Source: Clostridium beijerinckii
GTDB taxonomy: Bacteria; Bacillota; Clostridia; Clostridiales; Clostridiaceae
Length of the DNA stretch: 64,000 nucleotides
Assembly: GCF_018223745.1 (NCBI RefSeq)
Contig: NZ_CP073653.1
Location: 1,479,001 to 1,543,000 of the forward strand
Direction: 5' to 3'
The position numbers and the translations under genes are program-made. This document shows, in pieces, positions 55,560 through 64,000 of the stretch. The notes beneath the pieces are model-generated. The model worked only from the letters and a program-made list of their open reading frames with translations, searched no databases and was not told the DNA's origin. Position 1 is the first letter of the stretch, and each line of letters starts with the position of its first letter.

Positions 55560-56075
55560 ATGTTAACGGCTACTGAAGAGAGATTATTAGAATATATAGA
55601 AGAACGCGCAAGAGCAAATGTTAGAGGTAAAACTTTCTATAAGATGACGGATATATTAGAGCAAGCGTTTTGGATATCTGAAGAAAAGGCATATGAGGTT
55701 TTAAAGAATATAATAGCTAGAAAAAATATAGGAAATTCCAAAGATGCTATTATAGATGAATATATTGATATGCTTAAAAAAGGATATGGATCAATACAAG
55801 AACAGGTAGATTTATTTGGTGGGGATAAGTATACGAGTGTTATGTATGCAGCTGAAAGAAGGTTAAAGCAGTATGAAGGTGGTACGTTTTTTGATCTTCT
55901 TAGAGAAGTTTATAAAATCCCAGACGAAGAAATTATGGAGGTAACAGAAAAGTATTTAAAGTTTTTAAATTCTCCAATATTTTCATATAGGTTAGAAAAG
56001 GAGACCTTTCATAAGTTTCTACAATCAGACCTAGAGGAATTAGATAAGCAGTTTAATAGGTTTGTAAATCTATAG
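55560..56075 (+). CDS. Uncharacterised protein downstream of cobQ
   Basis: 171 residues, soluble, mostly helical and charged, with a winged-helix-like N terminus (TATEERLLEYIEERARANVR, then ILEQAFWISEEKAYEVL). Later segments include SIQEQVDLFGGDKY and EGGTFFDLLREVYKIPDEE. No membrane segment, metal motif or P-loop. It starts 16 bp after cobQ with GAAGAAGGGG as ribosome binding site, so it is almost surely in the cob transcript. I do not recognise the family. Confidence 0.8.
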   Translation: MLTATEERLLEYIEERARANVRGKTFYKMTDILEQAFWISEEKAYEVLKNIIARKNIGNSKDAIIDEYIDMLKKGYGSIQEQVDLFGGDKYTSVMYAAERRLKQYEGGTFFDLLREVYKIPDEEIMEVTEKYLKFLNSPIFSYRLEKETFHKFLQSDLEELDKQFNRFVNL

Positions 56076-56215
56076 TATTAAGTTAAAAATAATTATTAAG
56101 CAGAGCTGGTTGTAGTTAAGAGGTAATAATTGCGATTTTAAGCATTAGAAATAAATTTAGATAAATAGAGCATATATGTATTCTAAAGAATAAAGAAAAT
56201 AATAGATGCAATTTT

Positions 56216-56269
56216 TATACCCAGTTTTTATAGTATTCATGTAATAATATACTATATGAACTGGGTATA
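56216..56269. terminator. Bidirectional terminator between the cob cluster and ytaF
   Basis: TATACCCAGTTTTTATAGTAT (56216-56236) pairs with ATACTATATGAACTGGGTATA (56249-56269), apart from two or three mid-stem mismatches. A/T runs flank it and both genes converge here. Confidence 0.85.
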
Positions 56270-56275
56270 AATTTA

Positions 56276-56902
56276 TCATTTTAATACTCTAAGTATTGCT
56301 AATAATATAAGTAGAGCTCCTGATAACCAAGATAATTCAAGGTGTACTTTTTGAGCAAATTTTCGTCCAATAACTACCCCAAGAGATACTAGAGAAACTC
56401 CTATGATAAAGCATAATACTAAAACTTCCGTATAGTTAATGTTACATAGGCTAGACCCAATTCCTACTGCAAGACTATCTAATGATAATGCTAAACCTAG
56501 ATAAAATGATTCTTTAATATTTAGGCATTTTGAGTTATCAAAGTCAGCTTTTATTTCATCTGCATAAACTTGTAGGACAAATTGAAAATCAAAGATCTTA
56601 AATGTTAAGGGACTATCGGATTTTGAGCATTTTGAAATATATGATTTAAAAATATATTCAAATAATCTATATATTCCAAGTAACATCAAAAGTACAAATC
56701 CTAAAATTGCGGGAAGGTTACTTGGGAGTATGCTTTTAACTATTGAGCCAATAAGTAAAGAACAAGCAAGTGTAATGGTGCATACTAAATTTATTACTAC
56801 TGCGCATATGGGTGGAATACGAATTTTCGAAGTACCATAAGCAATACTTGCAACAAAAGAATCTATGCATAACGAAGATACTAATAATAAAGACTCAAGC
56901 AT
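56276..56902 (-). CDS. ytaF: Sporulation membrane protein YtaF (MntP-like fold)
   Basis: 208 residues with six membrane segments in two repeats of the MntP type: LCIDSFVASIAYGTSKIRI in the first and LALSLDSLAVGIGSSLCN in the second, each with an Asp in the membrane. A hydrophilic loop (residues 88-130) separates them. YtaF is a sporulation-associated protein in Bacillus and Clostridium; its role is not clear. The start at 56902 has GAGGTAAT upstream. Monocistronic. Confidence 0.88.
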   Translation of the reverse strand: MLESLLLVSSLCIDSFVASIAYGTSKIRIPPICAVVINLVCTITLACSLLIGSIVKSILPSNLPAILGFVLLMLLGIYRLFEYIFKSYISKCSKSDSPLTFKIFDFQFVLQVYADEIKADFDNSKCLNIKESFYLGLALSLDSLAVGIGSSLCNINYTEVLVLCFIIGVSLVSLGVVIGRKFAQKVHLELSWLSGALLILLAILRVLK

Positions 56903-57212
56903 AACTATTACCTCATAAGTTTTAGATACAATTCATGATATGAAAGAAAACTACTATTAGTTACAAATTTTGAGGTTTTATATTATTTTGGAATAGATTT
57001 ATTAATAATAATTGAAATTCCTATAGAATCCCTGTAAACTATAAGAAATAGTAACAGTGAATATATAATATATTGTTGTAATAACATATTCATATATATA
57101 GCCTTTGGTAATTTAAATATTTATAATGTAGCAATTTAATCGCAACATATTATATCTAAAAAAAATACCAATAAATATGCTGTAAATTATATTATATAAA
57201 TGGAGGAATAAA
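56903..57212. other. Divergent spacer between ytaF and the HAD gene
   Basis: A+T-rich. No gene. A sequence TAGCAATTTAATCGCAACAT near 57130-57150 faintly recalls family C repeat ends, but not enough to call a copy. Confidence 0.25.
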
Positions 57213-58025
57213 ATGTATAAATTACTTGCACTAGATATGGATGGAACTTTACTTACAACGGATAAGAAGGTTTCAAAAAATACTGAGGCAGCTATAAAAG
57301 CTGCAGAAAAAAAGGGTGTTAAGATAGTATTAGCATCGGGAAGACCATTAGATGGATTAAATAGGTATTTAGAAGAGCTTGATTTAATAAAAGGTGAGGA
57401 CTATGTACTTAGTTTTAATGGCGGATTAGTTCAAAATACTAGAGGAAAAATTGTCTCAAAGGTATGCTTAAAGGGAAATGATTTAAAAAATATATATGAA
57501 ATAAGTAAAAAACTTAATGTAAATATACATGCTTTTTCTGCAAAGGATGGATTAATAACGCCTAAAACTAGTCAATATACGGAGTATGAAGCTACAATGA
57601 ATGGAATTGATATTACTATTAAGGACTTCAATGAAGTTGATGACAATGAAGATATTATAAAAGTCATGATGATAGATCCCCAGGAAATATTAGATCCAGC
57701 CATAAAGGAATTACCTAGTGAAATTTATGAGAAATATAGTGTATTTAAAAGTGCACCTTACTTTTTAGAATTTACTCATAAGGAAGTAGATAAGGGACTT
57801 GGATTAAAAAAACTTGGTGAATATCTTGGGATAAAACAAGAAGAAATAATTGCATGTGGAGATGCTGGTAATGATTTATCAATGGTAAAGTATGCTGGTC
57901 TTGGTGTAGCAATGGGGAATGCTACTGAAGAAATTAAACAAGCTGCAAATTTTATTACTGATTCAAACGATGAAGATGGAATAGTAAGAGTAATAGAAAA
58001 ATTTATTTTAAGTGAATCTAAGTAG
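57213..58025 (+). CDS. HAD-superfamily Cof-type sugar-phosphate phosphatase
   Basis: 270 residues, cytoplasmic. Motif I LALDMDGTLLTTDKK (nucleophile Asp8, Asp10), motif II VLASGRP, Lys in motif III region GLGLKKLGEYLG, motif IV IIACGDAGNDLSMVKYAGLG. A C2B cap domain occupies about 85-190. YidA-like family members dephosphorylate sugar phosphates; the specific substrate is open. ATG 57213 follows ATGGAGGAATAAA. Confidence 0.92.
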   Translation: MYKLLALDMDGTLLTTDKKVSKNTEAAIKAAEKKGVKIVLASGRPLDGLNRYLEELDLIKGEDYVLSFNGGLVQNTRGKIVSKVCLKGNDLKNIYEISKKLNVNIHAFSAKDGLITPKTSQYTEYEATMNGIDITIKDFNEVDDNEDIIKVMMIDPQEILDPAIKELPSEIYEKYSVFKSAPYFLEFTHKEVDKGLGLKKLGEYLGIKQEEIIACGDAGNDLSMVKYAGLGVAMGNATEEIKQAANFITDSNDEDGIVRVIEKFILSESK

Positions 58026-58035
58026 GAATCTATAG

Positions 58036-58099
58036 GAAATTGTTTTATTTCTATTGCCTAAACCACATTTTGATAGGCGATATAAAACAATTTCTTTTT
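58036..58099 (+). terminator. Terminator after the HAD gene
   Basis: GAAATTGTTTTAT (58036-58048) pairs perfectly with ATAAAACAATTTC (58082-58094), and inside it TTGCCTA pairs with TAGGCGA (one G-U). A T run follows. Confidence 0.82.
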
Positions 58100-58104
58100 A
58101 TTCT

Positions 58105-58179
58105 TTAGGAACTACCTATCAAGGCAAATCCCTCACAGAGTATAATGAAAGTTGTTTTATTTTCGCAAGAAAATTATAA
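58105..58179 (+). pseudogene. Short protein-like remnant related to 26648-26803
   Basis: Reads LGTTYQGKSLTEYNESCFIF and ARKL before TAA, sharing G-T, G-K, L-T and Y-N-E positions with the remnant at 26648. Both follow a terminator and begin with TTATTCT-TAGGAACT in the DNA. The remainder of the spacer to 58488 has a weak inverted repeat (TTTCGCA near 58161 with TGCGAAA near 58240) and no gene. Confidence 0.3.
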
Positions 58180-58488
58180 TACGGTGAAATATATGGACAT
58201 TGTGCGGCTTGTGAGTATAATTAATATAATAGCTCCTGCGAAAGTGAGGGATAAAAAGAACCAAAACAATATAAAATAAATATATTTAATTAATGAAATT
58301 TGATGTTTAAGGTAATATAATATATTTATGTACCTATACGGTAGGATTAATTTACTTAATAATTAAAAAATTAAATTAATTGTTTGGTTATTATTATAGG
58401 TGTTACATAAAGAAAGGCTATTTACATATGGTCTATATTTAGGGGTATGGTATAAATAATAATGATTTATTTAGGGGGAGTATAAGCT

Positions 58489-59595
58489 TTGAGATTAGTC
58501 CCAATTGAAAACGTAAAGCCAAACACAGTACTTGGAAAATCGCTGTATGACATTAATGGTAGAATTCTACTTAGAGCTGGAGTAGTTTTAAGAGAAAATA
58601 CAATTGCAAAAATAAAGGAAATAAATATTTTATCGATATATATAGTTGATAAATATAGTAATGAAGAAATTGAAGATATTATTAAGCCAGAACTTAGACA
58701 AAAAGCAATTATAACGATAAAAGAAGCTTTTTCTAACATAGGAAGACTTAATAATAATTCAGTAAGGAATAAAGAAAGTGATTATACTTGGCAAGAGCAG
58801 AGTTATTTTTATAATATTGGAAAGATGGCAGTAGATTTAATTGATGATATCTTAAATCGAAGGGATGTAATGCTTGCATTAGTAGATATACGAAGTATGA
58901 ATAATTATATGTATTCTCATTCTGTAAATGTTGCAGTAATATCACTTACTATAGGAATTGCGCTTCAACTATCAAAAAAGAAATTAGAAGCTCTATGTAT
59001 AGGAGCATTGATACATGACATTGGAAAATCATTAGTACCTAGAGAGATATTTGATAAACAGGGAAGTTTAAGTGAAGAAGAAAAAGAAATATTAAAACAA
59101 CATCCAAGACTTGGATATAAGTATTTATCAACTACTTATAATATTAATAGTCTAAGTAAATTAATAGTACTTCAACATCATGAAAGACCAGATGGAAATG
59201 GATATCCAGATGGATTAACTAAGGATAATATTATTGAACTAAGCAATATTGTAAGTATTGCCAATGTATATGATAATTTATCAACAGACTTGCCGAATAA
59301 AAGAGCAATGTTTCCAAGTGATGTACTGGAATATTTAATGTCGAATGCAGGAACAATGTTTGATTATAATATAGTTAATATATTTTGTAGAATAGTAATT
59401 CCATATCCAAAAGGAACTATTGTGGAATTAAGCACAGAAGAAGTTGCTGTGGTTGAAGAAACAATACCAGGATTCCCGCTCAGACCAACTGTAAGAGTAA
59501 TAGAAAGTCCTAGGGTAAGTAGAATTAGTATGAAAATTGATCTTATAAAAGAAATTTCAATAGTTATTACTGGGGTGAAATATGAAATTGATTAG
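58489..59595 (+). CDS. HD-GYP domain protein, probable c-di-GMP phosphodiesterase
   Basis: 368 residues. An N-terminal segment (1-110) resembles the DUF3391-like region of stand-alone HD-GYP proteins (IENVKPNTVLGKSLYDINGR). The HD-GYP domain has His176-Asp177 in LIHDIGKSLVPREIF, the second pair His230-His231, and the full GYP motif in HHERPDGNGYPDGL. All metal ligands look intact, so hydrolysis of c-di-GMP is likely. The start is TTG 58489 after TTAGGGGGAG. Monocistronic, with a bidirectional terminator next. Confidence 0.92.
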   Translation: MRLVPIENVKPNTVLGKSLYDINGRILLRAGVVLRENTIAKIKEINILSIYIVDKYSNEEIEDIIKPELRQKAIITIKEAFSNIGRLNNNSVRNKESDYTWQEQSYFYNIGKMAVDLIDDILNRRDVMLALVDIRSMNNYMYSHSVNVAVISLTIGIALQLSKKKLEALCIGALIHDIGKSLVPREIFDKQGSLSEEEKEILKQHPRLGYKYLSTTYNINSLSKLIVLQHHERPDGNGYPDGLTKDNIIELSNIVSIANVYDNLSTDLPNKRAMFPSDVLEYLMSNAGTMFDYNIVNIFCRIVIPYPKGTIVELSTEEVAVVEETIPGFPLRPTVRVIESPRVSRISMKIDLIKEISIVITGVKYEID

Positions 59596-59604
59596 TATAA
59601 GCAT

Positions 59605-59638
59605 ATAAAGGCAATCTTAATCTAAAGATTGCCTTTAT
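59605..59638. terminator. Bidirectional terminator between the HD-GYP gene and ade
   Basis: ATAAAGGCAATCTT (59605-59618) and AAGATTGCCTTTAT (59625-59638) form a perfect 14-bp stem with a 6-base loop between converging genes. Confidence 0.9.
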
Positions 59639-59640
59639 AA

Positions 59641-61410
59641 CTATTCAAAAATGTCAATAAACTTAAAATTGATAACATCAAATAAACCTTTATCTGTAAT
59701 CTTTAAATCTGGTATTACTGGTAATGATAAAAATGATAATGTTAAAAATGGATTGAAATCAATTTGTGGTGCTATGATTTTGATAGCTGAATGGAGATTT
59801 TTTAAATCAAACTCAATTTCACCATATGTTCTATTTGTCATAAGCCCACCAATTTCAAGTTTAATATGAGCAAGAATATTTTTATCTTTAACTACAATTA
59901 TACCGCCGCCCATTCGCTCCAATTCCTTAGCAGCAAATAGCATATCTTTATCATTTGTTCCAGCAATTATTAAATTATGGGAATCATGAGCAATGGTGGT
60001 TCCAATTGCACCTTCTGAAATTCCTAAACCTTTTAAGATTCCAAGTCCTAAATTGCCAGAAGCCTTATGCCTTTCAATAACTGCAATTTTTAATAAGTCA
60101 TCTTTAGTTGAGGAAGTGAAAAATTTATAATCATTGTCCTTTATTGAATTAATATCTGAAATATTGAGCTTTAAGTGAATGCTTTCTAATTTGTTCGGAA
60201 TTATTTCTATTGCATTTAATATATTTACATCTTTATTTGGTATATTAATTTTGAAACTATCTTCACTTAGCGGTGGAAGATTTATAGAATTATAAAAAGC
60301 ATTATTATTTGCGTTTTTTGATAAATCTGTATTGAAATTAATAAGTTCATTATTGTTTACAACTAATTTACCTTCTTTATAAACTTGAGATATATTAAAT
60401 CTTTCTAGGTCATCTAATAATATAAAATCTGCAATGTATCCAGGGGCAATTGCTCCTTTGTTATTTAGTTTATATAAGAGAGATGGATTTAGTGTTGCCA
60501 TTTGAATAGCTGTTTCTGGATTTAAATTAGAGTTGTTTATAGTATAAATAATTGAGCTATTAATTGATCCATTGGCAGCAATATCGTCAATATGCTTATC
60601 ATCAGTGCAGAAGCAAAATCTATTACTATTAGATTCATTGACTGCAGGTAATAATTCTTTTAAGTTTTTAGCAACGGTACCTTCTCTAATTAGAATATAC
60701 ATACCACGTCGGATCTTATCAAGAGCTTCTTCAGCATTATTACATTCGTGATCAGTTAAAATATTGGCGGTCCTATAGGTGTTTGTCATCATAGATGTGA
60801 AGCCAGCTCCATGACCATCAATAACTTTATTATTAGTAATTGAATCGCATATCTTATCAATTATCTTATCATCACATTCTGAGACAGAAGGATAATCCAT
60901 AACTTCAGCTAAACCTAAAACTTTATCATTTTTATAAAAATCTTTTAAGTCCTTAGAGAGCAAAGTTGCACCAGAGCTTTCGAAGCTGGTACCAGGAACA
61001 CATGATGGAAGCATAAAATATATATCAAATGGGATGTTTTGTGAAGAATTAAGCATGAAATTTATACCATCAGTTCCCATAACATTTGAGATTTCATGAG
61101 GATCTGCAATAACAGATGTGATTCCGTTTAATAATGCCAGCTTGCTGTATTCAGTAGGTGTGACCAAACTGGATTCTATATGGCAATGGGAATCAATAAG
61201 TCCAGGACAAATATATTTGTTAGTTCCATCTACAATTTCATACCCATCATAGTCACCAATACCAACAATATATCCATCTTTAATACCAATAGTATCTACG
61301 AATCTATTCTTATTAAAAACATCAATTATGGTAACATTTTTAATTACGAGATCACATTTTACACTTCTATTAGAAGCTTTAATGTGATTTATTAATGTAT
61401 CTTTATTCAA
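59641..61410 (-). CDS. ade: Adenine deaminase
   Basis: Converts adenine to hypoxanthine in purine salvage; cytoplasmic amidohydrolase with a binuclear metal site. Marks: CPGLIDSHCHIESSLVTPTE, ADPHEISNVMG, AEVMDYPSV, the FCTDDKHIDDIA segment and a C-terminal DSHNLIIAGTND with MGGGIIVV. TTG 61410 is chosen: it lies eight bases after AAGGAGGA. The frame stays open for 32 further codons upstream, but those run through the ribosome binding site and look non-coding. Length is 589, normal. No purine riboswitch is visible upstream. Confidence 0.94.
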   Translation of the reverse strand: MNKDTLINHIKASNRSVKCDLVIKNVTIIDVFNKNRFVDTIGIKDGYIVGIGDYDGYEIVDGTNKYICPGLIDSHCHIESSLVTPTEYSKLALLNGITSVIADPHEISNVMGTDGINFMLNSSQNIPFDIYFMLPSCVPGTSFESSGATLLSKDLKDFYKNDKVLGLAEVMDYPSVSECDDKIIDKICDSITNNKVIDGHGAGFTSMMTNTYRTANILTDHECNNAEEALDKIRRGMYILIREGTVAKNLKELLPAVNESNSNRFCFCTDDKHIDDIAANGSINSSIIYTINNSNLNPETAIQMATLNPSLLYKLNNKGAIAPGYIADFILLDDLERFNISQVYKEGKLVVNNNELINFNTDLSKNANNNAFYNSINLPPLSEDSFKINIPNKDVNILNAIEIIPNKLESIHLKLNISDINSIKDNDYKFFTSSTKDDLLKIAVIERHKASGNLGLGILKGLGISEGAIGTTIAHDSHNLIIAGTNDKDMLFAAKELERMGGGIIVVKDKNILAHIKLEIGGLMTNRTYGEIEFDLKNLHSAIKIIAPQIDFNPFLTLSFLSLPVIPDLKITDKGLFDVINFKFIDIFE

Positions 61411-61595
61411 ATAAAAGTCCTCCTTATTACGAATTTTATTAGTTATATTCACTGTGTCTAAAAAATATATTGCCTTATTATAATTGAAATTTGTGAATAT
61501 TGTCAAAAGTAAAAATGTTTACAAATAAAAAAAATATATTTTTACTTTTGATAACGTTTAGATATAAAGGTTTTATACATAATATGGAGATAAGG

Positions 61596-61641
61596 AAGTT
61601 AGGTGCATATTATAAGCTTAATTATAATATGCACCTAACTT
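61596..61641. terminator. Strong hairpin terminator downstream of the lactonase-family gene
   Basis: Bases 61596-61615 and 61622-61641 form a perfect 20-bp stem with a 6-base loop. It lies 25 bp past the minus-strand stop of the lactonase gene and 186 bp upstream of the ade start. Confidence 0.9.
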
Positions 61642-61665
61642 TTAGTTATATGATTAATTATTTAA

Positions 61666-62724
61666 CTAAATAAATTCTATACATGTTGGAGTTGGGATGT
61701 TTTCAGATTTTATAAAAGTTAATTCTCCTGTTATTGAATTAATAGAAAATATAGATATATTATCAGAATTTTCATTAGCACAAAGTAGGAATTTACCAGA
61801 TGGATCCAATTGAAAATCTCTAGGAGAATCACCATTACAAGAAATAGTGTCGATATACTTTAGCTTTCCATTATCTGAATTTATATGGAATAAACTTAAA
61901 GAATTATTTCCTCTATCCGAAGTATAGAGAAATTTATTATTCTTGTGTATACGAATTGCGGAACCAGATTTTGTCCCTTTGTAGTCCTTTGGTAATGAAC
62001 TTAAAGTTTGAATATTTTCAAAAGCAATATTTGATTTTGCTTTATAATCAAAAACAAATATTTCAGAAGTTAACTCACTTAAAACGTAGTAATAGTGTTT
62101 TCCATTAGCATAAGTAATATGTCTTGGCCCTGTGCCGGCAGGGAATGTATAGCTTAAATTTTCATTCTGATATAGTTTCCCATCTTTTATTGAAGAAACT
62201 ATCATTTTATCAATCCCTAAATCAATAGATAAAATATATTTCTCATCATTAGTAAACATTGAGCAATGAATATGAGGTTTTTCCTGCCTTAATTGATTTA
62301 CACTAGACCCACTATGACTTCCAAGCATAGGAGAATTTAAAATCAAGCCATCTAAAGTTTTGTAGACAAACATCTTGTTTTCATGATAGTTTGAAGAAAT
62401 TAAAATCTCATGACTGTTATTTAGACTTACATGACAAGGTGGTTTTTCTTCTGAAAGATTTGAGTTTATTAAGTGTAGTTTATTATCTTCTTTCCAATAT
62501 TTAAATGAAGATACCCCAGCTTTTTCTTTAACTTTACATGTTGAGTAAAGAATGTGTCGTTCTCTATCTAGAGTTAGATATGTAGGATTCTCTATATTGT
62601 AAGCTAAGTTGATATTTTCAATATTACCTGAAATTGTATCAAAATTAATTCTATAGATTCCTTTACTTTCATTTTTGGTATAAGTTCCAATAAATCCAAC
62701 TGAAATATTTTCTTTTAGTACCAT
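61666..62724 (-). CDS. Lactonase family protein (6-phosphogluconolactonase YbhE-type beta-propeller)
   Basis: 352 residues forming a seven-bladed propeller. Repeated blade motifs: GIYRINFDTISGNIENI, GTGPRHITYANGKHYYYVL, SAIRIHKNNKFLYTSDRGNN and SPRDFQLDPSGKFLLCANEN. The PRHI and SPRDF pieces are family hallmarks (PF10282). Members hydrolyse 6-phosphogluconolactone, but Clostridium often lacks the oxidative pentose-phosphate branch, so another lactone is possible. ATG 62724 follows AAAGGGGGCATATATA. Monocistronic. Confidence 0.9.
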   Translation of the reverse strand: MVLKENISVGFIGTYTKNESKGIYRINFDTISGNIENINLAYNIENPTYLTLDRERHILYSTCKVKEKAGVSSFKYWKEDNKLHLINSNLSEEKPPCHVSLNNSHEILISSNYHENKMFVYKTLDGLILNSPMLGSHSGSSVNQLRQEKPHIHCSMFTNDEKYILSIDLGIDKMIVSSIKDGKLYQNENLSYTFPAGTGPRHITYANGKHYYYVLSELTSEIFVFDYKAKSNIAFENIQTLSSLPKDYKGTKSGSAIRIHKNNKFLYTSDRGNNSLSLFHINSDNGKLKYIDTISCNGDSPRDFQLDPSGKFLLCANENSDNISIFSINSITGELTFIKSENIPTPTCIEFI

Positions 62725-63004
62725 TATATATGCCCCCTTTTATTGTATATCTATTAGTATAGCATAAATGGAAGTAAAAGATATTTATGAAATTTTGCAG
62801 AGATCTATTGATTTTAATCATTTAATTATAGTAGTGGAAGAAATAAAAAAAATTAATAATTGTGTATAATTATTAATGTTAAAATACAATTAAATAATAG
62901 TAAGTTTTTGTAAATAGTTAATTATAAACATTTATAAACTGAAAAGAAGTAAATCTATGATTTATTAACAGTGGTTACCATAAAATTAGTTTTATACAAG
63001 TAAA

Positions 63005-63104
63005 TAGTAAAACAATTCTCTATAATAATTTTAAAAATGTTTCAAGAATTTTAGCCGTAATTTTGAATTGTAAAATGTGCATTGGTAATCGAAACCTATA
63101 TAAA
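63005..63104. repeat. Family C short interspersed repeat, copy C4
   Basis: Shares TTTCAAGAATTTTAGCCGTA and AAAATGTGCATTG with C1 but its ends have diverged. It sits in the 587-bp spacer between the lactonase gene and metA, which otherwise holds only a promoter candidate. Confidence 0.7.
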
Positions 63105-63213
63105 TTATCTTAAAGAATGTATATCATATATTTATAGTTTAACTTGTGAAAGGTATAGCAAAATAAATTATTTAATCTTACATAATTTTAGTATTATATT
63201 TATTTTTATAATG

Positions 63214-63241
63214 TTGATAAGAGGTGGAATTTTGATATAAT
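63214..63241 (+). promoter_or_regulatory. Candidate sigma-A promoter of metA
   Basis: TTGATA (63214-63219) and TATAAT (63236-63241) are separated by 16 bp, leaving a leader of about 65 bases before ATG 63312. That leader is too short for a SAM riboswitch, and none is seen further up. Confidence 0.5.
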
Positions 63242-63311
63242 AATATTTATATACAAAAATAATTAAATAATAATCTAAAATAAGCAATAATCACATTGGG
63301 GGGAAACAAAT

Positions 63312-64000
63312 ATGCCAATAAAAATTCCTATAGAATTGCCTGCATTTCAGGTTTTATCTGATGAAAACATATTCGTAATGAATAATGAGAGGGCTAATAC
63401 TCAAGATATCAGACCGCTAAAAATAGCAATTCTTAATTTAATGCCAAAAAAAATAGTAACAGAAAATCAATTATTAAGATATTTATCTAACACGCCACTA
63501 CAAGTGGAGGTAAGTCTAATACAGACTAAAAGTTATACTTCACACAATACACCACCGGAGCATCTAAATAAATTTTATAGCTATTTTGATGATATAAAGC
63601 AAGAAAAATTTGATGGACTTATAATAACTGGAGCTCCAGTTGAACAAATGGCTTTTGAAGAGGTTACATACTGGAAAGAACTTACTGAAATAATGGAATG
63701 GAGTAAGACTCATGTATTTTCAACATTCTATATTTGTTGGGGGGCACAGGCAGGTCTATATTATCACTATGATATACCTAAATATGACTTAGATGAAAAA
63801 ATGTTTGGTGTGTTCTCACATTGGGTTAATGATGAGAAAGCTGATTTGACAAGAGGATTAGATGATGTATTTTATGCACCTCACTCTAGACATACTGAAG
63901 TCAAGCGTGAAGATATAGAGAAAGTTTCAAATCTTGAAATTTTATCCGAATCGGAGGAAGCTGGAGTATTTATAGTTGCAACAAAAGATAGGAGAAATGT
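63312..64000 (+). CDS. metA: Homoserine O-acyltransferase (MetA), cut off by the window end
   Basis: Acylates homoserine in methionine synthesis. The first 229 residues are present. Catalytic Cys142 is in [10 protein letters not shown], and [20 protein letters not shown] and [10 protein letters not shown] are typical; the His-Glu part of the triad lies beyond the window. Residue 111 is Glu (GAPVEQ), which in characterised MetA proteins favours acetyl-CoA, so homoserine O-acetyltransferase is the likelier activity despite the succinyltransferase family name. ATG 63312 follows TTGGGGGGAAACAAAT. Confidence 0.93.
   Translation, partial: MPIKIPIELPAFQVLSDENIFVMNNERANTQDIRPLKIAILNLMPKKIVTENQLLRYLSNTPLQVEVSLIQTKSYTSHNTPPEHLNKFYSYFDDIKQEKFDGLIITGAPVEQMAFEEVTYWKELTEIMEWSKTHVFSTFYICWGAQAGLYYHYDIPKYDLDEKMFGVFSHWVNDEKADLTRGLDDVFYAPHSRHTEVKREDIEKVSNLEILSESEEAGVFIVATKDRRN

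Noticed and set aside
62725..63311. SAM riboswitch or T-box expected before metA
   Set aside because: No S-box core or T-box sequence seen; the likely promoter leaves a leader of only about 65 bases.

Overview
The window is AT-rich (about 30% G+C by eye). It has strong AGGAGG-type ribosome binding sites, frequent TTG and GTG starts, and the gene content of a spore-forming, saccharolytic Clostridium (sensu stricto, C. beijerinckii-like). Supporting genes include ytaF, a clostridial B12 cluster, choline-binding-type wall repeats, the AmmeMemoRadiSam system and luxS. The species is inference. I saw no rRNA, tRNA, CRISPR array, intact transposase or prophage.

Layout. 0-2 kb: end of a riboflavin operon (ribBA, ribH). 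3-18.3 kb: a beta-galactoside/galactan region with a LacI regulator, an ABC uptake system (lipoprotein plus two permeases, no ATPase), a GH42 beta-galactosidase, a ketopantoate-reductase-like gene, a YesM/YesN-type two-component pair on the minus strand, and a divergent GH2 LacZ. 18.8-29.3 kb: mostly single genes (luxS, a DUF479 protein, an OPT transporter overlapping a PqqD-like gene, a LarA-family racemase, an NlpC/P60 hydrolase, a DUF2809 protein, a Kup potassium transporter). 29.7-32.7 kb: two small related-looking ORFs and the AmmeMemoRadiSam operon. 32.7-40.9 kb: a membrane protein, a hotdog thioesterase, a VOC protein, a small beta-carbonic-anhydrase-like protein, a 19-cysteine copper-storage-like protein, a TetR regulator followed by lon, and a divergent drug-exporter / XRE-cupin pair. 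41.1-56.1 kb: cobalamin genes, in two blocks. cobJ and cobK come first; then, after GNAT, Nudix, winged-helix and GH73 genes, come cobT, cobO, cobU, cobS, a degenerate cobU paralogue, cobC, cbiB, cobD, a wall-binding protein, a DUF71 ATP-pyrophosphatase, cobQ and an unrecognised gene. 56.2-64 kb: ytaF, a HAD phosphatase, an HD-GYP protein, adenine deaminase, a lactonase-family protein and a metA cut off by the window end.

Intergenic DNA is structured. I find three families of dispersed non-coding repeats. Family A is a 280-360 bp long-palindrome element. Family B is about 170-230 bp. Family C is about 105 bp with short terminal inverted repeats and four copies. Copies of A and B sit directly against stop codons. 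Many gene ends carry clear, often bidirectional, intrinsic terminators.

Most notable points: a complete Nudix gene whose only well-placed start is ACG; two small proteins sharing a spaced motif just upstream of the AmmeMemoRadiSam operon; a PqqD-like protein translationally coupled to an OPT transporter; a shared 13-bp promoter motif linking a TetR regulator to lon; and non-canonical members of the B12 cluster.
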